A DNA stretch of 64,000 nucleotides from an uncultured Algibacter sp. Its GTDB lineage: Bacteria > Bacteroidota > Bacteroidia > Flavobacteriales > Flavobacteriaceae. Shown piece by piece: positions 15,683-25,181 of this stretch. Under the pieces are notes generated by a model. The model made no database searches. It was not told where the DNA came from and worked only from the letters and a program-made list of their open reading frames with translations. Where the stretch lies: assembly GCF_947495925.1 (NCBI RefSeq), contig NZ_CANMAU010000005.1, forward strand, positions 124,001 through 188,000, given 5' to 3'. Positions within the stretch are counted from its first letter, which is position 1. Each line of letters starts with the position of its first letter. The translations under genes and the position numbers were made by a program.

Positions 15683-16606
15683 ATGAACGAAATAAAAATA
15701 TTCTCTCCTGCTACCGTAGCCAATGTTGCCTGTGGGTTTGATGTTTTGGGCTTTTGTCTGGATAGTGTTGGAGATGATATGGTAATACGGAAAACCGATA
15801 AGAAGGGGATTCACATTACGCGTATTGAAGGTTTTAATTTACCATACGAGGCTGAATTAAATGTAGCAGGTGTTTCAGCTTTGGCCATGTACGATGCTAT
15901 TGATGTTGACTTTGGTTTCGAAATTGAAATTTATAAAAACATTAAACCTGGGAGTGGAATTGGGAGTAGCGCCGCTAGTGCCGTGGGTAGTGTTTTTGGA
16001 ATGAATGAATTACTAAATAGGCCTTTCAGCAAAACGCAACTCACTGAATTTGCCATTAAAGGCGAAGCCTTAGCAAGTAAATGTGAGCATGCCGATAATT
16101 TGGCTCCTGCCCTATTTGGTGGGTTTACATTGGTAAAAAGTATTTCGCCGTTACGAATTTTAGAAATACCTTCTCCTGATGATTTGTACGCAACTATTAT
16201 TCATCCTCAGATAGAAATTAAAACTTCAGAATCAAGAGCCATTCTTCCAAAAGAAGTGCCTTTGTCTGAAGCCATAGAGCAATGGGCAAATTTAGGAAGC
16301 TTAGTACACGCTTTGCATACTAGTGATTATGATTTAATTAGCAACTCTTTAACTGATGTTATTGTAGAACCTCACAGAGGTAAATTAATCCCTGAATTTA
16401 ATGCTGTTAAAACTGCTGCTTTAAAGGCTGGCGCATTGGGTGCTGGAATTTCTGGTTCTGGACCTTCAATATTTTCACTCAGTAAAAGTTCTGAAACGGC
16501 TATTAAAGTAAAAGATGCGATGGAAAGTATATATTCTAAAACAGGAATTGCTTTTGAAATACATGTCTCAAAAATAAACACCAATGGTGTTAAAATTATT
16601 AATTAA
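15683..16606 (+). CDS. thrB: Homoserine kinase
   Basis: 307 residues from the ATG at 15683, chosen because the family begins right at the IFSPATVANVACGFD strand. An in-frame ATG at 15617 would add a 22-residue extension with no family match. GHMP kinase motifs: KPGSGIGSSAASAVGSV is the ATP-binding glycine-rich loop, and ALGAGISGSGPSIFSL is the C-terminal GHMP motif. It phosphorylates homoserine. It ends 1 bp before the thrC start. Confidence 0.95.
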   Translation: MNEIKIFSPATVANVACGFDVLGFCLDSVGDDMVIRKTDKKGIHITRIEGFNLPYEAELNVAGVSALAMYDAIDVDFGFEIEIYKNIKPGSGIGSSAASAVGSVFGMNELLNRPFSKTQLTEFAIKGEALASKCEHADNLAPALFGGFTLVKSISPLRILEIPSPDDLYATIIHPQIEIKTSESRAILPKEVPLSEAIEQWANLGSLVHALHTSDYDLISNSLTDVIVEPHRGKLIPEFNAVKTAALKAGALGAGISGSGPSIFSLSKSSETAIKVKDAMESIYSKTGIAFEIHVSKINTNGVKIIN

Positions 16607-16607
16607 A

Positions 16608-17903
16608 ATGAACTATTATAGTTTAAATAAACAAGCTCCAAATACAACTTTTAAAAATGCTGTAATAAAAGGGCTTGCGCCAGATAAAGGCTTATATTTC
16701 CCTGAAAGTATAACACCTTTACCAAAATCTTTCTTCGACAATATTGATAATTTATCATATTCAGAAATAGCTTTTGAAGCAATAAAACAATTTGTATCTC
16801 CTGAGATTCCAGAAGAAATATTAAAAACTATCGTTGAGGAAACCTTATGCTTTGATTTTCCTGTGGTAAAATTAAGTGATAACATTTCTACTCTAGAATT
16901 GTTTCATGGACCAACCATGGCGTTTAAAGATGTTGGAGCTCGTTTTATGGCACGTTGTTTAGGCTATTTTAATAAAAATAATAGCGAAGAGGTAACGGTT
17001 TTAGTTGCAACCTCGGGTGATACTGGAGGAGCTGTTGCCAATGGTTTTTTAGGTGTTAAAGGTGTAAATGTGGTTATTCTATACCCCAGTGGTAAGGTTA
17101 GCGACATTCAAGAAAAACAATTAACTACCTTAGGTCAAAATATTAAAGCACTTGAGGTTAATGGTACGTTTGACGATTGTCAAGCCATGGTTAAAACAGC
17201 TTTTCTGGATGAAAGTTTAACAAGTAAAATGCAATTAACTTCTGCAAACTCAATAAATGTAGCACGTTGGTTACCTCAATTGTTCTACTTTATGTTTACT
17301 TACAAACAGTTACATAAGGAACACGACGATATTGTTTTTTCAGTACCTAGCGGAAATTTTGGTAACGTTTGTGCTGGTATGATGGCGCAACAATTAGGCT
17401 TACCAATTAAACATTTTGTAGCTTCAAACAATGTAAACAATGTGGTGACTAGGTATTTAGTTTCTCAATTATACGAGCCAAAGCCATCTATCCAAACTGT
17501 ATCAAATGCTATGGATGTGGGTGCGCCAAGTAACTTTATTCGAATCCAAGAAATTTATAAAAATAACTTTAAGGAGTTAAAAAATAACGTATCATCATAT
17601 AGTTTTACAGACGAAGAAACTAAAGCGGCTATGTTAGAGATTTATAAACAATATGACTATGTGGCCGATCCACATGGTGCTGTTGGTTATTTAGGAAGTA
17701 AAGCTTACTTAAAAGAAAACCCAAAAGTACACTGTGTATTCTTAGAGACCGCGCATCCTACCAAATTTTTAGATGTGGTTAAAGAAGTTATTAAAGAAGA
17801 GCAACCGTTACCTGAACAAATTCAGTCCGTTATGGGTAGAGAAAAAGAAGCTATATCTATTTCAACGTATGAAGATCTTAAAAGCTATTTATTGCAATCT
17901 TAA
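16608..17903 (+). CDS. thrC: Threonine synthase
   Basis: 431 residues from the ATG at 16608 (MNYYSLNKQAPNTTF), immediately after the thrB stop. An upstream in-frame start at 16584 would overlap thrB and does not match the family. The PLP lysine is K107 in HGPTMAFKDVGARFMAR. Further family segments are VATSGDTGGAVANGFLG and FSVPSGNFGNVCAG. It converts O-phosphohomoserine to threonine. Last gene of the operon. Confidence 0.96.
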   Translation: MNYYSLNKQAPNTTFKNAVIKGLAPDKGLYFPESITPLPKSFFDNIDNLSYSEIAFEAIKQFVSPEIPEEILKTIVEETLCFDFPVVKLSDNISTLELFHGPTMAFKDVGARFMARCLGYFNKNNSEEVTVLVATSGDTGGAVANGFLGVKGVNVVILYPSGKVSDIQEKQLTTLGQNIKALEVNGTFDDCQAMVKTAFLDESLTSKMQLTSANSINVARWLPQLFYFMFTYKQLHKEHDDIVFSVPSGNFGNVCAGMMAQQLGLPIKHFVASNNVNNVVTRYLVSQLYEPKPSIQTVSNAMDVGAPSNFIRIQEIYKNNFKELKNNVSSYSFTDEETKAAMLEIYKQYDYVADPHGAVGYLGSKAYLKENPKVHCVFLETAHPTKFLDVVKEVIKEEQPLPEQIQSVMGREKEAISISTYEDLKSYLLQS

Positions 17904-17919
17904 TTCAGGTATTTAGTTT

Positions 17920-17938
17920 ATGATTTAAATCATTTTTT
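17920..17938 (+). terminator. Weak terminator candidate after thrC
   Basis: ATGAT-TTAA-ATCAT forms a 5-bp AT-only stem followed by T6, 17 bp after the thrC stop. The stem is weak, so this is tentative. Confidence 0.35.
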
Positions 17939-17988
17939 CATGGCTTAGCTAGTCTTAAGTTTACGTTTTTCAAAAACTAAACTTTATC

Positions 17989-19128
17989 ATGGCTAAATCA
18001 ATATTCGGGTCATATTTTTTAATTTACTTTTTTGTTTTACCTCTTATTTCCTCGGGTCAAGATTCTAAAAAGTTGAATTTTAATGCCGATTTTCGGTTTA
18101 GAATAGAAGAAGATTGGAACTCAATAAAGCCTGATGGTACTTACAGAGAAGATAGAACCAGACTTAGATATAGATTAAGAGCAGGTTTTGATTATCAATA
18201 TAACGAATGGGCTTCTTTTGGAGCCAGATTGCGAACAGGATTTGCCAATAAGCAACAAGACCCGCAATTAACTTTAGGTGATGGTTTTGGAGAATTTAAT
18301 ACGCTTCCTATTGGGTTGGAAAAGTTATACTTTAAAGCAGAAGATAAAAGTTATGCCTTATGGCTAGGAAAAAACACATTTCCTTTTTATAAACAGCATG
18401 AGTTGTTTTGGAGTGATAATGTGTATCCAGAAGGTGTGTTTTTCAAAAAGAAATTTCGATTAAATCCTCAACGTCATGAGAGGCTAGATATTAGTGCAGG
18501 GCATTTTATTATAAGAACCAGTGGCATGAGTCTAGATCAAGATAGTTATTTTCAAGGCTTACAAGTACATTCCAAACTATTCAACAAAGAGTTCGACCTT
18601 TTCGGCTCACTATATTTGTTTCGAAATATGCCTAATATTCCAGATGGTGGCGATACATTTCTTTTTAACTATTCCATTTTCAATCTTGGAGCATCCTATG
18701 CCCTATTAACATCGGAACCTCTTTTTCTGGAGTTAGATTACTATTATAATTTTGAAGATTACAATAGTAACACAAATATTGATAAAGCCTTTAAAAATCA
18801 GAAACATGGCTTTATTTCTGGGATAGGATATGGAAAATTAAACAATAGAGGTGATTGGAAATTTAAAGCTACTTACACCTATTTAGAACGCTATGCTGCT
18901 GTTGATTTTTTAGCTCAAAATGACTGGGCAAGATGGGATTATTCTTCATTTGACTCTCCCGACGGACGTCTAACAAATATGCAAGGCATTGAGTTAGTAG
19001 CAAGTTATGGAATACAAAAAAACATGAAACTTACTTTAAAGTATTACAAAGTTGAGCAATTGATCCCATTCGGAATTACCAAAGAAAATGGAGATCGTAT
19101 ACGATTAGATTTAGATATTAGATTTTAA
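17989..19128 (+). CDS. Outer-membrane beta-barrel porin (alginate-export-like)
   Basis: 379 residues with a signal peptide (MAKSIFGSYFLIYFFVLPLISSGQ). After it come repeated amphipathic strands of barrel type, such as FNADFRFRIEEDW, DRTRLRYRLRAGFDY, ASFGARLRTGF and, at the end, ENGDRIRLDLDIRF with a terminal aromatic residue as expected for a BAM-inserted barrel. The pattern is like the alginate_exp/putative porin family. Cargo unknown. Stands alone between thrC and gcvT. Confidence 0.75.
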   Translation: MAKSIFGSYFLIYFFVLPLISSGQDSKKLNFNADFRFRIEEDWNSIKPDGTYREDRTRLRYRLRAGFDYQYNEWASFGARLRTGFANKQQDPQLTLGDGFGEFNTLPIGLEKLYFKAEDKSYALWLGKNTFPFYKQHELFWSDNVYPEGVFFKKKFRLNPQRHERLDISAGHFIIRTSGMSLDQDSYFQGLQVHSKLFNKEFDLFGSLYLFRNMPNIPDGGDTFLFNYSIFNLGASYALLTSEPLFLELDYYYNFEDYNSNTNIDKAFKNQKHGFISGIGYGKLNNRGDWKFKATYTYLERYAAVDFLAQNDWARWDYSSFDSPDGRLTNMQGIELVASYGIQKNMKLTLKYYKVEQLIPFGITKENGDRIRLDLDIRF

Positions 19129-19198
19129 TTTTTTCTTAACCTCAGTACAATTACTGTTAAGCTTTTCCTCACTAAAAGCTATATCTATATTTTTTCAA

Positions 19199-19206
19199 TA
19201 CATTTG
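19199..19206 (+). promoter_or_regulatory. Candidate -7 promoter element (TACATTTG) for gcvT
   Basis: An exact TAnnTTTG word 30 bp before the gcvT ATG in a 108-bp gap. A TTG partner at the usual distance is not obvious. Confidence 0.4.
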
Positions 19207-19236
19207 TTTTCATTAAAATTTAAAGTGAATTTATAA

Positions 19237-20319
19237 ATGAAAAACACAGCCTTATCATCAACTCATGAAACACTTGGTGCCAAAATGGTTCCTTTTGCCG
19301 GATACAATATGCCTGTACAATATGAAGGTGTAAATATTGAACATGAAACCGTTAGATGTGCTGTGGGTGTTTTTGATGTATCTCATATGGGCGAGTTTTT
19401 AATTGAGGGTGAACATGCTCTCGATTTAATTCAGAAGGTTTCCAGTAATGATGCTTCCAAATTAACGATTGGAAAAGCCCAATACTCATGCTTACCTAAT
19501 GATGATGGAGGTATTGTTGATGATTTAATAATTTATAAAATTAAAGAAAACACCTATTTACTGGTAGTTAATGCCAGTAATATTGAAAAGGATTGGAATT
19601 GGATACAATCTAAAAATGACATAGGTGCTAATATACGAAATTTAAGTGAAGACTATTCTTTATTAGCTGTTCAAGGCCCGAAAGCCATTGAGGCTATGCA
19701 AAGTCTTAGTAGTCATGATTTATCGGCTATTAAGTTTTATAATTTTGTAGTTGGTGATTTTGCGGAAATAGACCATGTTATTATTTCTGCAACCGGTTAT
19801 ACGGGTAGTGGAGGATTTGAAATTTACTGCAAAAATTCTGAAGTCAAACAAATTTGGGATAAGGTTTTAGAAGCTGGAGCAGATTACGGTATAAAGCCTA
19901 TTGGATTAGCAGCACGTGATACTTTGCGCTTAGAAATGGGTTACTGTCTTTACGGAAATGATATAAATGATAATACCTCTCCTATTGAAGCTGGATTAGG
20001 CTGGATAACAAAATTCACAAAAGAGTTTACGAATTCTGAAGCGCTAAAACAAGAAAAAGAGCGCGGACCGAAACGAAAACTTATTGCCTTTGAATTAGAA
20101 GATCGTGGTATCCCGCGTCATGATTATGCTATTGTTGATGGTAACGGAAATAAAATTGGAATCGTAACTTCGGGCACCATGTCTCCTTCTCTGGGAAAAG
20201 GGATTGGATTAGGTTATGTACCAGTTGTTTTTGCCGACTTAGGTAGCAAAATACATATTCAAATTAGAAAAAAGGCTATTTCTGCCACGGTTGTTAAACT
20301 GCCATTTTACAAAAGCTAA
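19237..20319 (+). CDS. gcvT: Glycine cleavage system aminomethyltransferase (T protein)
   Basis: 360 residues, typical length. Motifs: [44 protein letters not shown], then [18 protein letters not shown] and [20 protein letters not shown]. The T protein moves the methylene group from the aminomethyl-lipoyl H protein to tetrahydrofolate. Genes for P and H proteins are not nearby. The next gene, a glutaminase, begins 2 bp after the stop codon. Confidence 0.97.
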   Translation: MKNTALSSTHETLGAKMVPFAGYNMPVQYEGVNIEHETVRCAVGVFDVSHMGEFLIEGEHALDLIQKVSSNDASKLTIGKAQYSCLPNDDGGIVDDLIIYKIKENTYLLVVNASNIEKDWNWIQSKNDIGANIRNLSEDYSLLAVQGPKAIEAMQSLSSHDLSAIKFYNFVVGDFAEIDHVIISATGYTGSGGFEIYCKNSEVKQIWDKVLEAGADYGIKPIGLAARDTLRLEMGYCLYGNDINDNTSPIEAGLGWITKFTKEFTNSEALKQEKERGPKRKLIAFELEDRGIPRHDYAIVDGNGNKIGIVTSGTMSPSLGKGIGLGYVPVVFADLGSKIHIQIRKKAISATVVKLPFYKS

Positions 20320-20320
20320 A

Positions 20321-21235
20321 ATGCAAGATTACAAAGCTATATTGGGCGATATTCATCGTGATTTATCATCTAAAACTAACAAAGGGCAAGTAGCAACTTA
20401 TATTCCTGAATTAGCACACATTGATAAAAATAAATTTGGTATTCATCTTAAAACCATAGACGGATTTGAATTTGGAATTGGAGATTGCTATACTTCATTC
20501 TCCATTCAAAGTATTTCAAAAGTACTAGCACTTTCTAAGGCAATAGCTTTAATTGGTGAAACCGTTTGGCAACGCGTTGGTGTTGAACCTTCAGGGCACC
20601 CTTTTAATCAATTGGCTTTACTTGAAGTTGAAAAAGGGATTCCCAGAAACCCATTTATCAATTCTGGTGCTATCGTAATTGCCGATATTTTACTTTCATA
20701 TTTAAAGAATCCTAAAGATGATTTCTTGCGTTATATAAGAGATTTAGCCAATGATGATAGCATTGGTTTTAATGAAGATGTAGCGTTATCAGAAAAAATA
20801 ACTGGATTTAAAAATTATGCAGCCGCTAATCTTTTAAAGTCATTTAATAATCTAGAAAATGCCGTTGAAGATGTATTAGACTTTTATTTTTATCAATGTT
20901 CTATTGAAATGACTTGTAGTCAATTAAACCATACTTTTTTCTTTTTAGCCAATAAAGGAAACTGTTTACTTAATAAATCTAGACTAACAAAAACACAAGC
21001 TAAACGCATTAATGCCCTTATGCTCTCGTGTGGATTTTACGACGAAGCTGGCGAATTTGCATTTGAAGTAGGATTGCCAGGCAAAAGTGGTGTTGGCGGT
21101 GGCATTGTGGCTTTGTTACCAAATCATTTTGTAATTACTACTTGGGCTCCCGGTTTAAATCCCAAAGGTAATTCTTTATTAGGCATGCAATCACTTGAAC
21201 AATTTACAACCAAAACAAAGCTATCTATTTTTTAA
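20321..21235 (+). CDS. glsA: Glutaminase (serine-dependent, GlsA type)
   Basis: 304 residues from the ATG at 20321 right after the gcvT stop. An earlier in-frame start at 20291 would overlap gcvT. The catalytic SxxK is in FSIQSISKVL, and further family blocks are NPFINSGAIV and LPGKSGVGGGIVALLP. It hydrolyses glutamine to glutamate and ammonia. The adjacent ammonia-producing gcvT may indicate a shared nitrogen theme, but this is inference. Confidence 0.93.
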   Translation: MQDYKAILGDIHRDLSSKTNKGQVATYIPELAHIDKNKFGIHLKTIDGFEFGIGDCYTSFSIQSISKVLALSKAIALIGETVWQRVGVEPSGHPFNQLALLEVEKGIPRNPFINSGAIVIADILLSYLKNPKDDFLRYIRDLANDDSIGFNEDVALSEKITGFKNYAAANLLKSFNNLENAVEDVLDFYFYQCSIEMTCSQLNHTFFFLANKGNCLLNKSRLTKTQAKRINALMLSCGFYDEAGEFAFEVGLPGKSGVGGGIVALLPNHFVITTWAPGLNPKGNSLLGMQSLEQFTTKTKLSIF

Positions 21236-21257
21236 AAGGTCTTTTGATGTTTGATAT

Positions 21258-22091
21258 ATGCTAAAGAGAGAAGACAAACATAGAATATTAATTATTGGTG
21301 CCAGTGGTTATTTAGGCGGATCCATTTACAAAGAACTTTGCGCCTATTTTAAGACCTTTGGAACTTATAGTACAGCTAACAATGCTTTAGAAAAAAATAA
21401 TCACTTTTTTCAGTATAACATTGAAGAAGATGATATTTACGAGATTTTAGAAATTGTTAAGCCTACCATTATTATTTCTGCCATACGTGGGGACTTTTCC
21501 AAACAAGTATTAATGCATCAGCATCTTACCGAATATGTGTTTTCGAACAAAATAAAGCTCCTTTTCTTATCTTCAGCCAACGTGTTTGATGCTTACAGTA
21601 AATATCCGAGTTACGAGCAAGACAAAACATATAGTAATAGTATTTATGGGCATTTCAAAATTAAAATTGAGAACATGCTATTACGCTTACCTAAAAAGCA
21701 AGTGGCCATATTAAGACTTCCTATGGTGTTTGGTCCGCAATCGCCAAGGGTTCTTGAAATAATAGAATTGAATAAAGACAAAGCGCCTATAGAAATATTT
21801 CCAAATTTGATAATGAATGTTACGACCGATTCAAAGGTAACACAGCAAATTCATTATATCATTAATCGAAATAAATCGGGTATATTTCACCTTGGAAGTG
21901 AAGATTTGGTTCATCATGATGATTTTACTAAAGAAATAATTTCGACTTTAGAATTTAAAAACCCGACACATTATAAACGCGTATATACTACAAATGATGA
22001 CCGGTATTTAGCCGTTTTACCAAAGTTTAACAAACTTCCAAAACATTTACAATTAAATAGTCAGGACATATTAACAGAATTAAAAATATAG
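21258..22091 (+). CDS. NAD(P)-dependent epimerase/reductase (RmlD/SDR-like)
   Basis: 277 residues, extended SDR fold. The nucleotide-binding loop is ILIIGASGYLGGSIY. LLFLSSANVFDAY and the nearby Y-x-x-x-K (YGHFKIK) are the active-site segments, and VAILRLPMVFGPQSPRV follows. It resembles dTDP-4-dehydrorhamnose reductase (RmlD) and sugar-nucleotide epimerases, but no nucleotide-sugar genes are around, so the substrate is unknown. Same direction as glsA, 22-bp gap. Confidence 0.8.
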   Translation: MLKREDKHRILIIGASGYLGGSIYKELCAYFKTFGTYSTANNALEKNNHFFQYNIEEDDIYEILEIVKPTIIISAIRGDFSKQVLMHQHLTEYVFSNKIKLLFLSSANVFDAYSKYPSYEQDKTYSNSIYGHFKIKIENMLLRLPKKQVAILRLPMVFGPQSPRVLEIIELNKDKAPIEIFPNLIMNVTTDSKVTQQIHYIINRNKSGIFHLGSEDLVHHDDFTKEIISTLEFKNPTHYKRVYTTNDDRYLAVLPKFNKLPKHLQLNSQDILTELKI

Positions 22092-22145
22092 TTGATTTTA
22101 AAAGCACAATTTCCTAAATTGGGAACAATTATATTTTACAGTATT

Positions 22146-22436
22146 ATGAGTAAACTATCTTTAGAAGATATAGAAAAAAAGCTATTACGATACCCAGATT
22201 GGGATTATTTTGAAAACGCCATACATGCCGAATTTGAGTTTGAGAATTTTAAAGATTGTTTTAGCGCAATGAGCCGTATTGCTTTCGAGTGCGAAGCTTT
22301 AAATCATCATCCAAATTGGTCAAACGTTTATAATGTTTTAAGCATTTCATTATCAACCCACGATGTTGGTGGGGTAACCAATAAAGATTTTAAATTGGCT
22401 GCTGCGATCGAGCATATTGTAGAACCTGAGGAATAA
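22146..22436 (+). CDS. 4a-hydroxytetrahydrobiopterin dehydratase (PCD/DCoH)
   Basis: 96 residues from the ATG at 22146. A TTG at 22092 would give an 18-residue extension outside the family alignment. The active-site motif EALNHHPNWSNVYN is followed by ISLSTHDVGGVTNKD. It dehydrates the carbinolamine formed by aromatic amino-acid hydroxylases. No hydroxylase gene lies next to it. Confidence 0.92.
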   Translation: MSKLSLEDIEKKLLRYPDWDYFENAIHAEFEFENFKDCFSAMSRIAFECEALNHHPNWSNVYNVLSISLSTHDVGGVTNKDFKLAAAIEHIVEPEE

Positions 22437-22563
22437 TTTGTAATTACCTCATAGGTTTTTAACTTTGTGAGCCTAAAATTAATGATAGCTTTCGCTTTAG
22501 CGGAATAGAAGAAAAAATAAAGTTCTGGTTTATGCTAGGACAATAAATAAAACAATTTAAATT

Positions 22564-23283
22564 ATGGGAAGAGCTTTTGAATTTAGAAAAGCAAGAAAAA
22601 TGAAACGTTGGTCTGCCATGAGTAAAGCCTTTACACGGATAGGTAAAGATATTGTTATGGCTGTAAAAGAAGGTGGGCCAGATCCAGACAGTAATTCCCG
22701 TTTAAGGGCGGTTATACAAAATGCTAAGGCTGTAAACATGCCAAAGGATAATGTGGAGCGTGCTATAAAAAAGGCTAGCGAAAAAGGTCAAGGCGATTAT
22801 AAAGAAGTGATTTTTGAGGGTTATGCCCCTCATGGTATCGCTATTTTAGTAGAAACAGCAACTGATAACAATACCCGTACTGTGGCTAATGTTAGAAGCT
22901 ATTTTAATAAATGTGATGGAAGCCTTGGAACCTCAGGTTCTGTTGTTTTTATGTTCGATCATACTTGTAATTTTAGAATTAATAGTGAAGGACTAGATCC
23001 TGAAGAAATAGAATTAGAATTTATTGATTTTGGAGCTGAAGAAGTTTTTGCAGATGACGATGGTATATTAATTTATGCGCCTTTTGAAAGCTTTGGAGCC
23101 ATTCAAGCTGAATTAGAAAACAGAGAAATTGAAATTTTGTCTTCTGGGTTTGAGCGTATTCCTCAAGTTACCAAGCCATTATCAGGTGATGCGGTTGCAG
23201 ACGTTGAGAAGCTTTTAGAAAAACTTGAAGAAGATGATGACGTGCAGAATGTTTATCACACAATGGAAGAAACAACAGAGTAA
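22564..23283 (+). CDS. YebC/PmpR-family regulatory protein
   Basis: 239 residues, full length, starting MGRAFEFRKARKMKRWSAM. It has the family blocks GPDPDSNSRLRAVIQNAKAV and YAPHGIAILVETATDNNTRT. YebC proteins bind DNA in some species and help resolve ribosome stalling at polyproline stretches in others; the role here is not determined. Ends in a clear terminator. Confidence 0.95.
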   Translation: MGRAFEFRKARKMKRWSAMSKAFTRIGKDIVMAVKEGGPDPDSNSRLRAVIQNAKAVNMPKDNVERAIKKASEKGQGDYKEVIFEGYAPHGIAILVETATDNNTRTVANVRSYFNKCDGSLGTSGSVVFMFDHTCNFRINSEGLDPEEIELEFIDFGAEEVFADDDGILIYAPFESFGAIQAELENREIEILSSGFERIPQVTKPLSGDAVADVEKLLEKLEEDDDVQNVYHTMEETTE

Positions 23284-23294
23284 TAAAAAAATAT

Positions 23295-23322
23295 AAGAGA
23301 GCCTAAATAGCTCTCTTTTTTT
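23295..23322 (+). terminator. Rho-independent terminator after the yebC-like gene
   Basis: AAGAGAGC (23295-23302), a 7-nt loop and GCTCTCTT (23310-23317) are followed by further T. A perfect 8-bp stem beginning 12 bp after the stop. The ATG of the next gene lies 2 bp beyond the T-run. Confidence 0.93.
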
Positions 23323-23324
23323 AA

Positions 23325-24101
23325 ATGGGTAGAATACATCTTTTTGAATTTGAAGACCAAAAGTGGTTTCCAGAATCCATAAGAAATTATGGAACAGATT
23401 TCCTACAATTTCTTTCAAACAAAACAAAGTTATATAAACCCATAATTTCAGTAATTAAAAAAGGATTAAAAAAAGCCAACACCAATACCATTATTGATTT
23501 GGCATCTGGTGGCGGCGGAGGTTTACTCTGGTTAAACAGTAAGTTAAAAAAAGATATTCCCAATTTAAAAATCGTCTTAACCGATTATTTTCCAAACATA
23601 TCTGCTTTTAAATACACGGTTGAACAATCTGACAATTTTAGCTATATAAGCACATCAGTGGATGCTAAAAATGTTCCTGATGATTTAAAAGGCCTAAGAA
23701 CACAGTTTTTGTCTTTGCACCATTTTAAACCTAATGACGCCCATAAAATATTGCAAAACGCAGTAAACTCTAACAGTAGTATTGCTGTTTTTGAAGCTCA
23801 AGAAAGAAGTGTTCCGAGCATTATAGCTATGCTATTTTCTCCCTTAAGCGTATTGTTTACAACTCCATTTATTCGACCTTTTAAATTAGGGCGAATTATT
23901 TTTACATATCTAATTCCTATAGTGCCATTATTTGTGCTCTGGGATGGTATTGTTTCATGCTTAAGAACATATTCAATAAAAGAGATGCAAGAGATTGTAA
24001 ATCAATTGAAAAACAAAGAACAATTCCATTGGGAAATAGAAAGAGTTAAGTCTGGACCAGGAGTAATTCTATATCTATTAGGAACACCAAAACAAAGTTA
24101 A
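23325..24101 (+). CDS. Class I SAM-dependent methyltransferase with hydrophobic C-terminal helices
   Basis: 258 residues. Motif I is TIIDLASGGGGGLLWL, then LKIVLTDYFPN, which is the Rossmann-type SAM-binding pattern. A hydrophobic hairpin follows around residues 155-205 (SIIAMLFSPLSVLFTT, then IIFTYLIPIVPLFVLW), which suggests association with the inner membrane. Substrate unknown. Its ATG starts just after the T-run of the preceding terminator, so either it depends on read-through or the true start is further inside. The next gene follows after 1 bp. Confidence 0.75.
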   Translation: MGRIHLFEFEDQKWFPESIRNYGTDFLQFLSNKTKLYKPIISVIKKGLKKANTNTIIDLASGGGGGLLWLNSKLKKDIPNLKIVLTDYFPNISAFKYTVEQSDNFSYISTSVDAKNVPDDLKGLRTQFLSLHHFKPNDAHKILQNAVNSNSSIAVFEAQERSVPSIIAMLFSPLSVLFTTPFIRPFKLGRIIFTYLIPIVPLFVLWDGIVSCLRTYSIKEMQEIVNQLKNKEQFHWEIERVKSGPGVILYLLGTPKQS

Positions 24102-24102
24102 A

Positions 24103-25092
24103 ATGAGAGACTCAGTTAAAGCAGTCAATTGGGGTTTTATTGGGTGTGGTAGTGTAACAGAAATAAAAAGTGGCCCAGCGTATCAGCAAACACCAGGTTT
24201 TAAAGTTTATGCTGTAATGCGTAGGGATATTACCAAACTTAAAGATTATGCAACACGTCATAACATTGAAAATATTTATACTGATGCCGATGAACTAATA
24301 AACGACCCAAATATTGATGCCATATATATCGCAACGCCACCAGATACGCATAAATATTATGCTTTAAAAGTCGCAGAAGTAGGTAAAGCTTGTTGTATTG
24401 AAAAGCCGCTATCCCCCAGTTATAAAGATAGCTTAAGTATTTATGAAGCTTTTGAAAAACTGAATACACCTTTATTTGTGTCTTATTACAGGCGCTCTTT
24501 ACCACGGTTTTTAAAAGTAAAAGATTGGATACGTGATGGTTTTATTGGAGAGATTAGGCATATTAGTACACACCTTAGTAAGCCAGCTAGTGAAAAAGAT
24601 TTATCAAAAGCGTATAATTGGAGAACAGATACTCAAGTAGCACCAGGTGGGTATTTTGATGACTTAGCAAGTCATGGTTTAGATTTGTTTGTTTTTCTTC
24701 TAGGTAATATAGTGGAGGCTACGGGAATTGCTACTAATCAGCAAAAACTATATTCGGCAAAAGATGCTGTTACCGCAACTTGGTTACACAAAAACGGAAT
24801 TACGGGCGTGGGAACATGGAATTTTGGGTGTAGCCACCATAGTGATACGGTTACTATTTATGGGAATAAAGGTACTATAGAATTCTCTGTATTTCACGAA
24901 AAACCAATAGTTTTAAAAAGTGACAAAAAAAATGAAACGTTATTTATAGAAAATCCTAAACACATTCAGCAATTTCACGTAGAAAACATGGGCGACTCTT
25001 TTACAAACTTTAAGAAGCACCCATCTACGGGTAAAACAGCCTTACATACAAGTTGGGTAATGGATAAAATTTTAGGAACTTTAAATAGTTAG
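24103..25092 (+). CDS. Gfo/Idh/MocA-family oxidoreductase
   Basis: 329 residues with an N-terminal Rossmann domain (NWGFIGCGSVTEIKSGPAY) and IYIATPPDTHKYYAL. CCIEKPLSPSY supplies the E-K-P catalytic lysine typical of the family, and the C-terminal alpha/beta domain includes PGGYFDDLASHGLDLFVFLLG. It uses NAD(P) with a sugar-like substrate that cannot be named. Starts 1 bp after the methyltransferase stop, so it is likely co-transcribed. Confidence 0.88.
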   Translation: MRDSVKAVNWGFIGCGSVTEIKSGPAYQQTPGFKVYAVMRRDITKLKDYATRHNIENIYTDADELINDPNIDAIYIATPPDTHKYYALKVAEVGKACCIEKPLSPSYKDSLSIYEAFEKLNTPLFVSYYRRSLPRFLKVKDWIRDGFIGEIRHISTHLSKPASEKDLSKAYNWRTDTQVAPGGYFDDLASHGLDLFVFLLGNIVEATGIATNQQKLYSAKDAVTATWLHKNGITGVGTWNFGCSHHSDTVTIYGNKGTIEFSVFHEKPIVLKSDKKNETLFIENPKHIQQFHVENMGDSFTNFKKHPSTGKTALHTSWVMDKILGTLNS

Positions 25093-25181
25093 AAGATTAT
25101 TTTAATTATCATTTTAACTAGATTCCTAAAAACACCAAGCTTTTTTATATCTTTCAATCTTAATATTTAAAAACTCATTTT

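Noticed and set aside
16584-16607. Earlier start for threonine synthase overlapping thrB
   Set aside because: The extension does not match the family; the ATG directly after the thrB stop does.
22484-22511. GCTTTCGCTTTAGCGG-type inverted repeat upstream of the yebC-like gene
   Set aside because: Imperfect, and similar words occur in coding DNA elsewhere; too weak to call a site.
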